A stretch of 64,000 bases of DNA from Eutypa lata. Its lineage: Eukaryota; Ascomycota; Sordariomycetes; Xylariales; Diatrypaceae. The position numbers and the translations under genes are program-made. Shown in pieces: positions 22,667 to 34,375 of the stretch; the first letter of the stretch is position 1; each line of letters begins with the position of its first letter. The stretch is from positions 1,674,001 through 1,738,000 of the forward strand of contig JAKULF010000004.1 of assembly GCA_022661535.1 (NCBI GenBank). Reading direction: 5' to 3'. Under the pieces are notes generated by a model. That model searched no databases, was not told where the DNA came from, and saw only the letters and a program-made list of their open reading frames with translations.

Positions 22667-25098
22667 AGGATGGTCCTCCAAACCTAAGTCAAAAACCGAG
22701 ATCCAGTACCTAGGTAATTGAGGAAGTCGGAGGTGAGTATTTCCCAGGCCGTGCTTAGACCATATGCAAATGGAGAGATAGAAAACTCCATCGCCATACG
22801 GAGGTGTTGCATACCAAAGAAGAGTGCGTAATGTAGGAACGGTCTCGACCCAAGAGCTGTTTCTTTGGTAATAACCGCACCTGAGTGAATCTGTTGAAGG
22901 TAGTCGAAACATTCCAAAGCAATCTCAAGATGCAAACCATGAGCTGTAACACTAGTTTCTCCCCACGCCTCGGTCCTTTGAAGATACTCTTTGACTGAAC
23001 AGTGGAGGAAAGAGACGACCTTCGATGGGGTGCCGAACCTTCGATCAATACTAGAAAAAAAGGTCCAAGTCTACTACTTCGAGAAGGCCACCGGACACGT
23101 ATTCGACCATGGACGCGGCGTTTGATATGCTGTTGGAGCTGTGAGGAAGTAGCTTAGCTTCCTCAAGGTCTCCGTAAACCGACGAGAGTTTAGAATGCCC
23201 AAGAGCTAATCCATCCCAAAGCTCTTCAATTGTAACAGGGCGTAGCGTATAAGTGATAAGTCGAAGTATTTTCCGGGCATACTTTTGCCGCAGGTGGCTA
23301 TCACCTGCCATTGTTCGTGACATGATCAACCTATATGCTTCCTCGAGGTTGTGCGGAAGCCATATGATCTCGTTGGTGCCGAAAGCCGAGAAGTCGCTAT
23401 GTGCTAGAACTAGCTTGACCCAGAGGAAGCATCCATCCGCTTCGTCAATGATTTGACTGATCCAGATTGTCTCAGAGCTGAAGCGACTATCAAGGAGTTG
23501 AGATCGAATATAGGTCTGGATATCAGCTTGGTTATTCTCATCCAACCGGACCTTGTTGGCACCTGAAATTGAAGGTTCTAGCCGTGATGAAACGAGAACA
23601 TGGATCGATTTCGGTAAAAGATCCGTTTGAAAATATGACACGACAGAGTTGAATTCTTCGCATTCGTCAAGGGCATCCACGAAAACAACCACCGTTTGGG
23701 ACCAAGATGCTGTTTTCCACATGATCTCCTGAAAATGGCGCTTCAGCTCTTCTTGATCCCACTCCCATTTGATCCCGGGAGTACCGAGTGACTCAGTTTT
23801 GTTTGCATAGATCTCGGCTAGGGTTTTGGTAACCAGAAGAGGCGTCCTAATGAGAGCTTGGTAAAGAAGAGACTTCAGCATAGCTGTCATCGAAATACGT
23901 CTTTTTGCCCCATCAAAAGAGAAGAACAAGGTATAGCTTTCCTTCCGTGAAAGCCGAGTAGATGTGTAATTCTGCCATTGTCCATGTGAAGAGAATTTAG
24001 AAGATCCGAGTTAGAGCAATAGGCAAGGTTTTGACTATACGACAGGAGACGCGCGCCATTGTGTGTCAATGAACCTATACTAAGAGCAGGTAGACCATCT
24101 ATAACCCAGTGTAGGCAAGCCTTGACCGCCCAGAAACCGGAGCTTTGTTGGTCGGTGAACTCAACGATAGTCTAGTATGTTAGTTGGATATGTAAATTAT
24201 TCATATATGGTGAACAGAACCTACTTTGTGGTCGGCATGAAGGCCAAACTTCGGGCAGTTATGCAGGTCGACATCCTTTCGGCCAACGACCTTAGGCAGG
24301 CATGTCAGTCATAACCATACAATCAACGGCTTGGTGGCAGAGCAGGTGAAACCTACAGGTTTATCGCTACCTGGTGGCGCTAGCTCCTCGAAGAAGGAGA
24401 ACAGCTTCCACCGGAGCCCCATCAGTGAGAGGTTGGAAAACATACTCATGACATCTTGTACCGATTGCAGCGCTTCCGTGTCTATTGTTTCCTTCTCTAC
24501 GTCGTTGGTGCTGGCGATTAGTTCTAGCTGGCTCATCAAGCGTGGAGAAGGGGTGGAATGTGGAGTGCCCAAAAAAATGATCCCCTGCGTTGCGTCGGCA
24601 ATGTTACTGTCCACAAACACATGCTTGCTTGATTGAAGTGACTCGTATAAGGCTTGCTTAACAACCAAACCGCCAAAGCTGTGGCATACGAAGATTAGAG
24701 GGCGCCTTTTCTAAGTTTAAGTTAGCAACCAAAAAGACCTTAAGTTTGGTGCTGTGATATTTCACAGCAAGAATTAATAAATTCCAAATATGTACCTGGG
24801 ATTGTGAAGCCCTATCTAGTCTAAGTTTATCAAGGAGCGAGTGGGCGGCGTCTTGGAGCGAACCTTTATAAGAAAAGGTATAATGATAGTTAAAAAGGAG
24901 GACCCTAGCATTTGGTAAAGTCTGAGGTAACCACTCCCGTGGCCAGCATTGGGAACGCCGATTTACTTTAGTAGAATTTAACCAGGTCGTGTCGGGATCT
25001 CTGGTTAGGCCATGTACAAATATGATATCGATATTTGCAGTTGCTTCAGTGGTGTCCCGTCCAGGAGAGGTCGGGACAAGATGAGCTGGTGTTGCCAT
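22667..25098 (-). pseudogene. decayed NLR-like gene: alpha/beta hydrolase plus NACHT, frameshifted
   Basis: Fungal STAND/NLR-like architecture. The hydrolase module starts MATPAHLVPTSPGRD at 25098 and shows IDIIFVHGLTRDPDTTW and the nucleophile elbow VCHSFGGLVVKQAL. Its exons are 24796..25098, 24357..24710, 24225..24290 and from 24171 leftward, reaching LLSYSQNLAYCSNSDLLNSL before the frame runs to a stop at 23887. The NACHT part resumes in another frame near 24000-23890 (RKESYTLFFSFDGAKRR), with a clear Walker B TVVVFVDALDECEE and winged-helix-like sequence, but no GxxxxGKS/T P-loop appears between the modules. A second break lies at a run of seven A on the plus strand (23055-23061): removing one base would restore GLLEVVDLDLF to SSIDRRFGTPSKVVSFLHCS. 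A third frame change occurs between about 22690 and 22725, before the ankyrin region. Three breaks and the absent P-loop favour a pseudogene; one homopolymer error could explain only one of them. Confidence 0.7.
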
Positions 25099-26494
25099 CT
25101 TGTTATAAAAGATTGCGAACTGACTTGAACTTACTAGATTTAAGGAGACTATTGTTCGCATCATTATGGTTTTATGTTTCTACACTGCACACCATGATAG
25201 AGATCTTTAAAAATTGTACATTGCTTGTAAAAACATCTTAGCGCGTCATCGGCTCGCGCATTATGCTTCTACGATTACGCAGTGAGTAGCGTATATTTCA
25301 TGTAGATCACCCCAGCAAGGCAGATTATTGCTCGCATTTAGACTCGAAAATGCCCAATTGCCGTATCCCAACGGACTTGGGCAGACTCTGGGCATCAACC
25401 ATAATGCGCGCAAAATGAAGCTGCGCACTGCGTAAAAACGAAGTTGCGAATGGGAGGTAATTGGACGGACACGGCCGTCTACTTTTCGAGGGTCGTACAT
25501 TGCCACCTTCCACTGCGTGTGGTTGGACGCCACATGATAATATATGCGTCCGAATTCGCTTAGAGTTGTGCCATGAAATGATCGATGTATGCGGGGAAGG
25601 GCCAGGATCTACGTAGATGACAGAATCAAGTTACGTTGTTACTTGATTTATTCTTCAGTGGCGAGGGAATCAAGCACCAAAATGTCGATACCCCTTAAAC
25701 TAGTGCTAGACATCTTAGCATACCCCAAACCAAGGACTCATATCACGTGTTTACAGGTTGACGGTAAACCTAATGCAACAGTGACAAGAGCTACGTTCTT
25801 CCGTAGGATTCATAGTCTATAGAGCAAGGTGAAAATAGCCCAAAGCTCTCCTTTGCTACATCTATCTATCTACTTCGTACTTTTACCATATTTTATTAAC
25901 TGCTCCACAATTAATCAATACGCTGGATCTTGCCCTAGACTTTCTGATTCTCGACGTCGCGGTATAACCACTTTAAGTCCCTTTCGAATATATTTTTATA
26001 GGTAATAATGAATTATACATTTTAACATTGAACATTAACTATTAACTTTTTTATTCCGTCGTCGTCCAGCATTGTTAAATGGCCCCGAAAAAGCTGATCA
26101 ATGCGCAGATCCGTGGCTGGAAGTGGTGTAGGTGGCGTTGACATCTAATCTATGTATATATTCTTATCGACAAAGGCCCGTAGTGAAAGCTTAAAGGTAT
26201 TGCAACCCCTTTCATCTAGGTGGTCAACAGCTTTACACACTACACTGATTTACCAGTTCGATATAGAAGTATCGCGCCTTTTGCGTTATTGCCTACCTCT
26301 GTATTTTTATAATGACTTATAGATACCGGCGCTAGTTATCCTTGAGACAACAATAATACCATAATAACCATTAATGTCTTCTGTATCTAGTTCCACATTA
26401 CGACTTATTCATCCCGCCGCTGTTCTAGATGCTAATATTCGATTATTTTACTCGTATAACACTCTACGACTCCTTTAATAATGTCTTCATCCGA
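25099..26494. other. intergenic, no gene seen
   Basis: Upstream flank of the NLR-like locus and 3' flank of the minus-strand acetylesterase. The sequence is AT-leaning, with only short frames lacking motifs on both strands. Confidence 0.55.
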
Positions 26495-28292
26495 TCAATA
26501 GTATGTTCCATACTTCGAGGTCCCTTGGACTAATTTTACAAACTCGTCCGAGATAATCTTGTCTGTGATTTTGATCAGCATATGCTGAGCTCAGGAGCTA
26601 CAAGGAAAATATTTAACCTACCTGTCCTCTCGGAAGGATGCAGCTCGTCGTACCTGCAAGCAAATGCACCTCGTTAGCCCCTATTCTCTAGCCCCTAGTT
26701 ATATTACGTAACCACCCTATCACACATAGGGAGGCGCACGGTCCAACCAAGACACAAAATGCAGATCTACTCTAGGTCTCCCTCCAAAGTAGAAGAAAGA
26801 GAAAAGGAAACTCACCAAACAAAACTCGACATCGGAAATTTACTAGGCTTGCAATCGCTGTCACTCGCACCGGCACACTGATAATAAAACCCTTTCGCAT
26901 CAGCCGGTTCATCAAAGTACGGTTTCGGGTCATCCATCAAGTCAGCGAGGAGGGCGTGGACATCGAACAGCGTGAAAGAGGCATCCGGCCACCTGCGCTT
27001 CACGAGCAGGTGGAATGGCGCCCCGTACTCGAAGACCGTGTTGACGGCCTGTGTGGCCTCGCGCACTGTAGCACCTGGAGTTAGTAATTGCCGATTTACA
27101 GATATGCTAGCGAGGAGTGTGAGAGGTTCGGAAGCCCTTTGTTTCTTGAACATGGCTAGCTAGAAAAGTGAGAAAGTAGCCACAGAAATCGCTTACTGCG
27201 GTGCTCGACGGCTGTTGAATTACCGTCCGCCTTCGACTGCCAGTAGTGCGAGAGTGCGGCCCCGCCCTCTCGAGGTGAGCCATAGAGGGGGCTGCGCTCG
27301 AGGGGAGCTAAGTTGAAGAGGACTTTTGAGGACAAGTTAGCATTGAACGGATCCATTTTTCTGAATTTGTTGGTTAAGAAGGGGACCAGGAAGCTATTGC
27401 AAGACCACAAAGCTAAGGGCTACTCCGGGGCCTTCATGATGCCATAAACTCGGTATAAAGACAGATTTTCGCTTCGAGAAAATATTCCCCTGGCCAGAGG
27501 TATCAGAGAAACGGAGTCAAGGAAAATACACCTCTCACCAAAATGCCTCCCACCAGCCCCATACAAAGCATCAAAAACACCCCACACGCAGTCCGTGAAG
27601 TCGCGCGCGACGGTAGCGTTAGTCCGGCGCTGGGAGTCTGTCAGGAAGGCGCCGACGCCGAGGTCGTTGGTGCCGATCCAGAGGGCGTAGACGGAATTTT
27701 CGGCCAGACGCGTCGGCTTCCCCTCTTTGTCCTCGTATAGCGTGTTCGTCCCCGTCGACTGGTTCGTCCACATCGTGTCCGCTAGGAATGCGGGCACCTC
27801 GTACTCGGCTACCGATGGGAACGGCGCCCCGATGCTGTCGAGCTGCCGCTCGATTAGCTCGTTGGTGCAGGTTGCTCCGCTTACTGTGGGGTGGGATGGG
27901 GTGTTAGTTTAGGCTCGTGAAGGAGGTGCGGTGATGTTGTCTCTACGTGGTGAACGTATTTCGACATTCACAGTTGAGCGTAGTTTGAGCATGACGGCCA
28001 GCACCCCTGACTTACCCGCATAGTTGAAAGGCGTGGCATTGAGGTCCTGGGCTGCGAAGTACGGCCAGCTGTGACCTCCACTCGCAGTTTTGTTTGAGGG
28101 TTCGATAAAAGTCCCCGTGGGAGGCGCCTCACCGTGATGGTCTAAAAACCACCCCAACCGCCCGTAATCCGTGTAGCTATCACCGAACACGATCAAGTTG
28201 TCTACATTGTCCAGGCCCTGGATGCCGGATGCGACAGCAACACCTACGGAGAGCAAGGTTTGCAGTAACATCTCTTTTTTTAAGAAACTCAA
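26495..28292 (-). CDS. secreted GDSL / CE16-type acetylesterase
   Basis: Predicted extracellular serine esterase removing acetyl groups from hemicellulose-derived sugars, as known for fungal CE16 enzymes. Model complement join(26495..26562, 26622..26653, 26816..27074, 27197..27322, 27539..27883, 28016..28292), 368 aa, every junction in frame. A hydrophobic N-terminus (MLLQTLLSVGVAVASG within the first 25 residues) is a signal peptide; initiation at the second Met (28271) is possible. Block I is VFGDSYTDYGRL with Ser39; block III WIGTNDLG with Asn165; block V YDELHPSERTD with Asp338 and His341, completing the catalytic set. NYAVSG, NLAPLERSPLYG and a final short Tyr-rich tail also fit the family. 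The 32-nt exon 26622..26653 carries the catalytic Asp and His, and the last exon is only 68 nt, so gene callers may truncate the C-terminus. The CE16 assignment rests on overall resemblance to that family. Confidence 0.92.
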
Positions 28293-30043
28293 AACTAAAG
28301 CGACAGTACAGTGAGGGGGATCGTCACTACCAAAACTCAGAACGAAAGAAGACCCTACGTCTAGGTTCGGGTTGCAGACCCTACCATGGGCAGTTTATGT
28401 ATGTCACATAGCCCGGGAAAGTTACACCGTTCATCCGGAAACTAAACTTATTGGTAGCTAGTATAGACTGGATCGTCGAACCGGCCATTAGGTATATGAT
28501 GAGGGATTCTCCTCCTTGCTGTATGCGGCTTGAACGGGGGACAGAACTGACCAATTGGCCAATCAAGGCCGAGAAGTGAGCTTATTATTCCGCTTTGTTG
28601 GAACCCTATAACATGGTAGCAAGGGGGTTGAGCCAGTAGCATGGAACTTGACGGTCCGTATTTCCCTAGATCTATGAGGGGTTGGTGAGGGGAAATTTGG
28701 AGGATATGGGGTTGGTCGTGAAAATCTCTCTGAGTCTGGATGGTAATTGAAGATCAGATACTTCGGATACAACATCCTGTCTAGACTAACTAACGTTAGG
28801 TACAATGGAGTAATATTGGCATTATTGTTAATTGTCGGGACACACAGCATGAATCGTATTCACTGGATCTTACGGATGTCCGCCAAGGGCTCTCATCGGG
28901 TTTAGAGGCTAGCTCTTTAAATTTCGGTATCACAGGGAACAGGAAGGTATTGGCACAATTTAGGCTTTGACTAAGCCGTGATACAATGTAAGTATTGTAT
29001 AAAAGAAGAAGAAAAAACCCTCCCATAATGATATATCTTTCTAGTACTAAAGCATGGAGTTATGATATATTCATTCTGGACCTAACTGGGTAGACAGGCA
29101 GCTGAGAATAGGGCATCGTCCCTACTGTAGGTATGCACCTAGTTGGGTAGTAGCCAGCCTGAAATAAGCTTTTGCTCCCCATCTATCCGCGTTACCCACA
29201 TGAGCCTGTAGTTGCATGTGCCTGTGCGGCCTGTGGTAGTACAGACGATAAGCGGTTGGATTTAGAATACGGCTAGTAAGAACACCATGTGTATCACTGA
29301 TTGTATCACTGCCTACGTATACCGAGAATAATGCTACCCAGATCCCTATTGTGTAGATGCCTATATGAGTTGCAACGTTGAAAGGTTGATAAGCTGCCAT
29401 GGAGGGGATCGAAGCATAGAGAACTTATGTCGCTTTTTACGGGTGTGTACTTTTATGCTAAGTTCGTGGATTACAACATACGACTAGAATTCATGACTAT
29501 GGCTAGATTAATACATAATAGGACATAAACCTATGTATGACATAAATAATGATGACGAGCAACACCGAAAATCCTGTTCTACAGATACTAACCCTTAATA
29601 AACCAGTCACATAGGACGTAGTCAATCAATGCGATTCGATTTCACATTCAACAGCCAGAGACAAGAAATCCCATACTTGACACTGGAAATATTACTAGAT
29701 AGTAAAGGCTAAGCAAAGTACATCGATTGAAAAAAGGAACGTGGGTATTTGTGCCTAAAACTAAAGGGTAATACAGGAAGACAGTCTAGGGAAATCGAAA
29801 GGAGAGTAGTCCTAGTCATGAAGCCATCGTCCAACACGTCTCATGTGTCTGCAAATACCTCAGGCCCGTCCGATCCGGCCCAAGCAAACAGTCAAACGCC
29901 TTGGTATCAGTTTTCCTTGACAATCTTGTGGTAAGAATCTGGTGTTACATTCTGTTTTGGTTGTTCAGTCTGAAGACATAGGTGGTTGCTTGTTCTTCAT
30001 GTTCCACGACCTAGCAACCGGGTATCTTTATCATGCCATGCAC
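28293..30043. other. intergenic, no gene seen
   Basis: Holds the promoter of the acetylesterase (right of 28292) and the 3' flank of the minus-strand membrane-protein gene. Frames are short and unremarkable. A plus-strand open frame over 29942-31162 is antisense to the gene at 30044-31222 and is discounted. Confidence 0.55.
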
Positions 30044-31222
30044 CTAAGCACTATCCTCGGGTTTCTTGTCGTCAGCCACAAGAACTCCCTCCTCCACGTA
30101 AGCGGGTGGTGCCTCAACCTCTTGATGGGACATGAGGCCGGACTTCTCATCCTCAACAACAGCCTCGTTCAGACCAGCCTTGTGACCACGTCCATGGTGT
30201 TGACGTCGCGAAGAGGGGCGGCGAACGAAAGTGCGCCAGAGGTAGACGATGAACGTGCCAACCATCATGCCGAGGATACTAGCAGTAACACCTGCCATGA
30301 TACCAATAGCAACAGGGAGGAGGATGTGAGTGGCGATGTTTTTAAGGAGATGTCCCCAGCGGTGCCTGTGTTCGTGGTGAGGACGGCCCTCACGGTGACG
30401 GTGCATGTCGACTTCCATGTGACCACTCTCCTGACCAGCATGGCCGGGGCGACCACCACAATGCTTGCCAGATCGGAAACGACCGAACTGCTCCTTGGCC
30501 ATCGCAATCCATTTGCAGAACATGGTCGTGCACTCCTCTTGAGAATCCATGGGCGTCGTCTGCACGTTCTCGGATTCAGTGGCGGCAAGATCGGCGATCA
30601 TCAATTTACCCGACGGGGACTTGACCAGCTTGATCTCGACATTGGGAATGCCATCAACGAATGCATCTCCAACCTCGATGACTTGGAGGTCGACCATAAC
30701 GAGCTCAAGATCATCGTCATCATCAGTCGAGGGAATCAGACGCGTTTGCAGGCCAAAGCCGAGGTTCTGAAGATGATGAGGGGGCGGGCCCTTGATATGT
30801 CCGGGGAGCTTCATCTTACCAACCTCGAGGTCAGGCAAGAGGGCGGCAGTGAGGGTGTCTTGGAAGGGATTGGACTTGGGATAGAGTTCGAATCCATTCA
30901 GGAGGAGGCGATCGACGCCATCTGGGCTATCGGATGTAGCGATACTGAAGTCCAGCTCCAGGTGGCTCGGGATGTCGGTCTTGATACTGGCCTCTTCATG
31001 GTGACTCTTCCAGTGGGGACGGACTCGAATAGGGCATCCAGGACAATTCAGCTTCAGGTTTTGAGTTTGGGCAATCTTCGGAAGGCTGACGTCCTCGTCG
31101 AATTGGACGGGTACAGGAAGGGTGGTAACGATGTCGTCAACAGATACGTCGGGAGGCAATAGGAAGGCATTGACAGCCGATGCCGTCAGTCCGGCTGCGG
31201 CGATGAAGGGTTTCAACTGCAT
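30044..31222 (-). CDS. single-pass membrane protein with His-rich juxtamembrane region
   Basis: A single-exon, 392-aa protein. The N-terminus MQLKPFIAAAGLTASAVNAF is a signal peptide with likely cleavage after AVNA. The lumenal or extracellular part (about residues 22-295) contains N-C-P-G-C-P and resembles uncharacterised fungal proteins that I think are grouped as a DUF (DUF7728 from memory, unverified). A histidine/arginine-rich segment (HMEVDMHRHREGRPHHEHRH) directly precedes a hydrophobic stretch, ILLPVAIGIMAGVTASILGM and following, near residues 302-335. The cytosolic tail is basic, then acidic, and contains APPAY, a PPxY motif of the type bound by WW-domain ubiquitin ligases such as Rsp5. 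Type I topology is inferred. Metal binding by the His cluster and ubiquitin-dependent turnover are hypotheses. Confidence 0.85.
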   Translation of the reverse strand: MQLKPFIAAAGLTASAVNAFLLPPDVSVDDIVTTLPVPVQFDEDVSLPKIAQTQNLKLNCPGCPIRVRPHWKSHHEEASIKTDIPSHLELDFSIATSDSPDGVDRLLLNGFELYPKSNPFQDTLTAALLPDLEVGKMKLPGHIKGPPPHHLQNLGFGLQTRLIPSTDDDDDLELVMVDLQVIEVGDAFVDGIPNVEIKLVKSPSGKLMIADLAATESENVQTTPMDSQEECTTMFCKWIAMAKEQFGRFRSGKHCGGRPGHAGQESGHMEVDMHRHREGRPHHEHRHRWGHLLKNIATHILLPVAIGIMAGVTASILGMMVGTFIVYLWRTFVRRPSSRRQHHGRGHKAGLNEAVVEDEKSGLMSHQEVEAPPAYVEEGVLVADDKKPEDSA

Positions 31223-33146
31223 TCTTGATGATGATGAGAAGTAATTTCTCTACAGCAGAAATGCTAGAAGTTGGTTATTGGTGTTTGTTGTGATATGGAA
31301 AGGTTAGAAAAACACAAGTGGGAGAAGTGAAGGAAATGGAGGTTTCATTGGATAAAGGAAAGGACGTTAAAGGTCGGAAGACGTGGCTAAAGGTGCAACC
31401 AGGCAACGTGACGACACTCAAAGAGGGCAGCGTAATCCTGTCCTATCTGGGTTAAGCGCGCTTTGACCAGTTCCACTAGAAAGGAAGTTAAGAAGTCGGA
31501 AGTCACACAATTGTGACTTGTGACCCCTGTAACTCTCCTGAAGAAAGGCGCTTTGACCAACAGCTCTCTGTCTATCTGAGCATCATCACGTGATTAAGTA
31601 CTTCGTAACTAACTCATCACCTCATGGCTTCGTATTAGCTAAGTAATATGTCTCCCTCAAAGTTACCGTGATAGTTCTAAAGTAATCATTCTACGATATA
31701 TTTGAGGGTTCCACAACAATCACCTCATGTAGCACAATAGTCCACCCAGGTGGATAGTTCAACATGCAGCCAGGGCGGCCTTCATGCACGATCTTAAGGG
31801 GCCCCACCATCTCTTACCAGATATCCACACAGATTAACTTCTTATTGGGCTGAAACTCCGTATAAGTCAGCCAGGTTGAAAAATCAACAAGACTTCAGAT
31901 CTACCGAGCAGGTAGTTATTCGGTTACTAAATGCGAGATGCTTGATAGCTAGTGCGGTCGTTCTGAGGGTGTCTAAGAGCATCCTACAGCCGTGTATGAG
32001 CAGGCTTGAAAAATAGATTGAATCGCCTTGTCTACCTACATAGGCAGCTGAAGGCATTATAGAAGCAATACGCAGCCATAGATCATTGGTGACTATGGCG
32101 ACGAAGGTATATCGCGCATTTTATAATGCAAGGAATATGATTAGAAACACTGAACAACAAAGGTATGGGCTATCATGAGATATTTCTCCTAAACCTACGT
32201 CATGAGATATTTCTCCTAAACCTACGTCATGAGACTACCATACTCGAAGTGAAATGCTAATGACAAGACTCCCAATGGCATGGAATGAGAGATGAAGTTG
32301 AATTCACTAACTTAGATATAGGTACAGAGACCCTCAACAGGAGGCAATTCAGAAGGCTAGGAAATTGGTCAGAAAGGGGGGTAATGAAAACAAAAAATCG
32401 AACCAAAGGCCAGAACTTGTAGCTTGATTTAATAATGCCAGGTTTTGATTTATTTATTTTCTAGTACAGCAATGTTTCCAGCTCATGGACCTCATGTTAA
32501 AACGGAAGTTGACGGGTGGATGATACAACCCTTTGTTCAAGTACACCATTTTAGTCCCTAATAGGCGGTTTGCCGATCATTCCTTTCGAGTTTCTTGGTT
32601 TTGGTGACTCTTGAAAGCACCAACAGCACTTACAACGCATAAATCATGGCCATACATTCTTACCATCATAATCGTTACATACACTAACCATCAACCAAAC
32701 ACATTCCTTCCTAATACACAAGGAATTTCCATGGTAGCACTAGACGTTTCGCTAAAAACCTGGAACAATGGCGGTTGAATGGTGCAGATAGCTTGGTAGC
32801 ACCAAATGCCACCGGAGTTTCTAGCATTCCTTCAGTATGGTGTCCTTTCACGCACAACTATTCTGACGTAACATAACTCTCTCAATAATACATCCAGCAA
32901 ATAAAATTGAAGCACAGTCCATCATTGCCCGTATCGATGTGTACCAAAACTTTCATAAATTGCCCACACCTTTCCTATATTCCCACATACTTCCACCCTT
33001 GACGTCCGCAATTACGTCTCTCTTGAGCTGTTCTATTTATCCGTCAACAAAAATAAGCCATACACGTTTACCATCCACTTCCTACGTCCCTCTAGCACAT
33101 CTACTGCAAAATTCCACCGACAGCAGCTCCTAAACCTATCTGCATC
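31223..33146. other. intergenic, no gene seen
   Basis: Promoter side of the membrane-protein gene followed by about 1.7 kb without coding character. It contains a 27-bp tandem duplication at 32173-32226, annotated separately. Confidence 0.5.
32173..32234 (+). repeat. 27-bp tandem duplication
   Basis: Two perfect copies of a 27-bp unit beginning TCATGAGATATTTCTCC start at 32173 and 32200, followed by a partial third copy of eight bases. Confidence 0.9.
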
Positions 33147-33332
33147 ATGGGTAACTGCGCTTCCTGTGAGACCAAGGCTGAGAAGACGGCGAGGCAGAAG
33201 AAAAAGGATGGCAAGCAACCAGAACAGGGGTCGGGCGCTGTAGTTGGGGGACCCTCGTCCCCTGATGTTATCGACCTTGGTCAGGTTCCCCCATCTAGAA
33301 CAACGGGAAGGGCCAATACTCAAGACTCTTAA
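33147..33332 (+). CDS. small putative N-myristoylated protein (MGNCASCE start)
   Basis: A 61-aa frame starting M-G-N-C-A-S-C. Gly2 with a small residue at position 6 fits N-myristoylation, and Cys4 and Cys7 could be palmitoylated, together a dual-acylation membrane anchor. A lysine-rich patch (KTARQKKKDGKQ) follows, as often seen next to lipid anchors, and the rest is polar and disordered. A second short protein with the same MGNC start lies 1.2 kb downstream on the same strand, which supports both being real. No family is recognised. The ORF is short, so expression evidence would be needed. Confidence 0.5.
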   Translation: MGNCASCETKAEKTARQKKKDGKQPEQGSGAVVGGPSSPDVIDLGQVPPSRTTGRANTQDS

Positions 33333-34375
33333 ATGATGACAGGAACATCACGTGGGGAGGACGACGTTCTTCAAAAGCATATGGCCGGCCAGTCTTCGAA
33401 GTATAGGAGCCACGCTTAGAAGAGCGGTCACCCATCTTCCACATACCAAGAACAGGCGAACCTTCCTATGCGGGAAAGTGACATCAGCAGAAGAAGGAGG
33501 GATGGGAGAGGTTGTAGGAATAGGAGCGGTAGCGTATGAGCGCAGTTATACGTGCCAACGCTACTCGTCCTACTCCTTCCTGTTGAGACTCGCGCGCTAT
33601 GGTCGGATTTATTTTTTGCTGTTAGGTTGTCACTTATTTTCTAGTATTTTTCTAAAGGAGAGGTGCTGTGTCCCTATATAATAACTAGAGGGCTAACCCA
33701 TGGCAAATATTGACTGGGACAATGCCATGGGAATGTTTTGTGGTGTTTTTGCCGCCGAGATATCTTAGGGTACCAGTCGTATTAAGTATCTAGGGACGGA
33801 AACTCGATGATAAGCGGAAACAAAACCTGGACGAACTTATTAGGTGTGCAATTCTTTGTCCGGATGTAATAGGCTGTTGATGAATTATCGTATTAGGTGG
33901 CGGTAATTAAACGAATACGTCACATACGGGTGGATAGGAAACCGCTGTAGTAAAACCAGTGTGGCATTCGTTTCACCGAAGGACCACAGGAATGATATAT
34001 TTGATGGCGGCTGAAAGGTACCTGTGCATACCATTCAATGCGTAGGGTTTTCATGCCAGCTAGATTTCAGTATCACATACTTCCCATTCCAGACTGTTCT
34101 GATTCAGCATCGACCATGGTCTGCCATGGAACACAAATCAGAACTCCATTCTATCGTGAATCATACTAGTAAGCAGAGATCCGTTTATGTATCACCTATT
34201 ATTCACCACAAACACACCGATAATATATATAAACTCCTTCGAGTATCGATTTCACCTAAATCTGTCTTTGTCATTTAGTGAGTACCTCACTATAACAGTC
34301 CTTCATATACGTCCCTACTATCAAGGGACTGACCTTGACCTTCTACAAGCAGCTCCTAGCTCCATATATACCACC
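33333..34375. other. intergenic between the two MGNC reading frames
   Basis: No additional gene is supported. It should include the 3' flank of the first small ORF and the promoter of the second. A TATATAAA element is annotated separately. Confidence 0.5.
34226..34233 (+). promoter_or_regulatory. TATA-like element
   Basis: TATATAAA lies 143 bases before the ATG at 34376. Position and sequence suit a core promoter for the second MGNC protein; this is inferred. Confidence 0.4.

Noticed and set aside
23040..23120. A short intron instead of a frameshift at the run of seven A
   Set aside because: The only GT-AG pairs available give introns of about 27 or 48 nt, and the latter would delete the conserved G-G-L-L-E-V segment. 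A one-base length change in the homopolymer is simpler.
29942..31162. Long plus-strand open frame (406 codons)
   Set aside because: It is antisense to a minus-strand gene with a signal peptide and a membrane segment, and its translation has no recognisable features.
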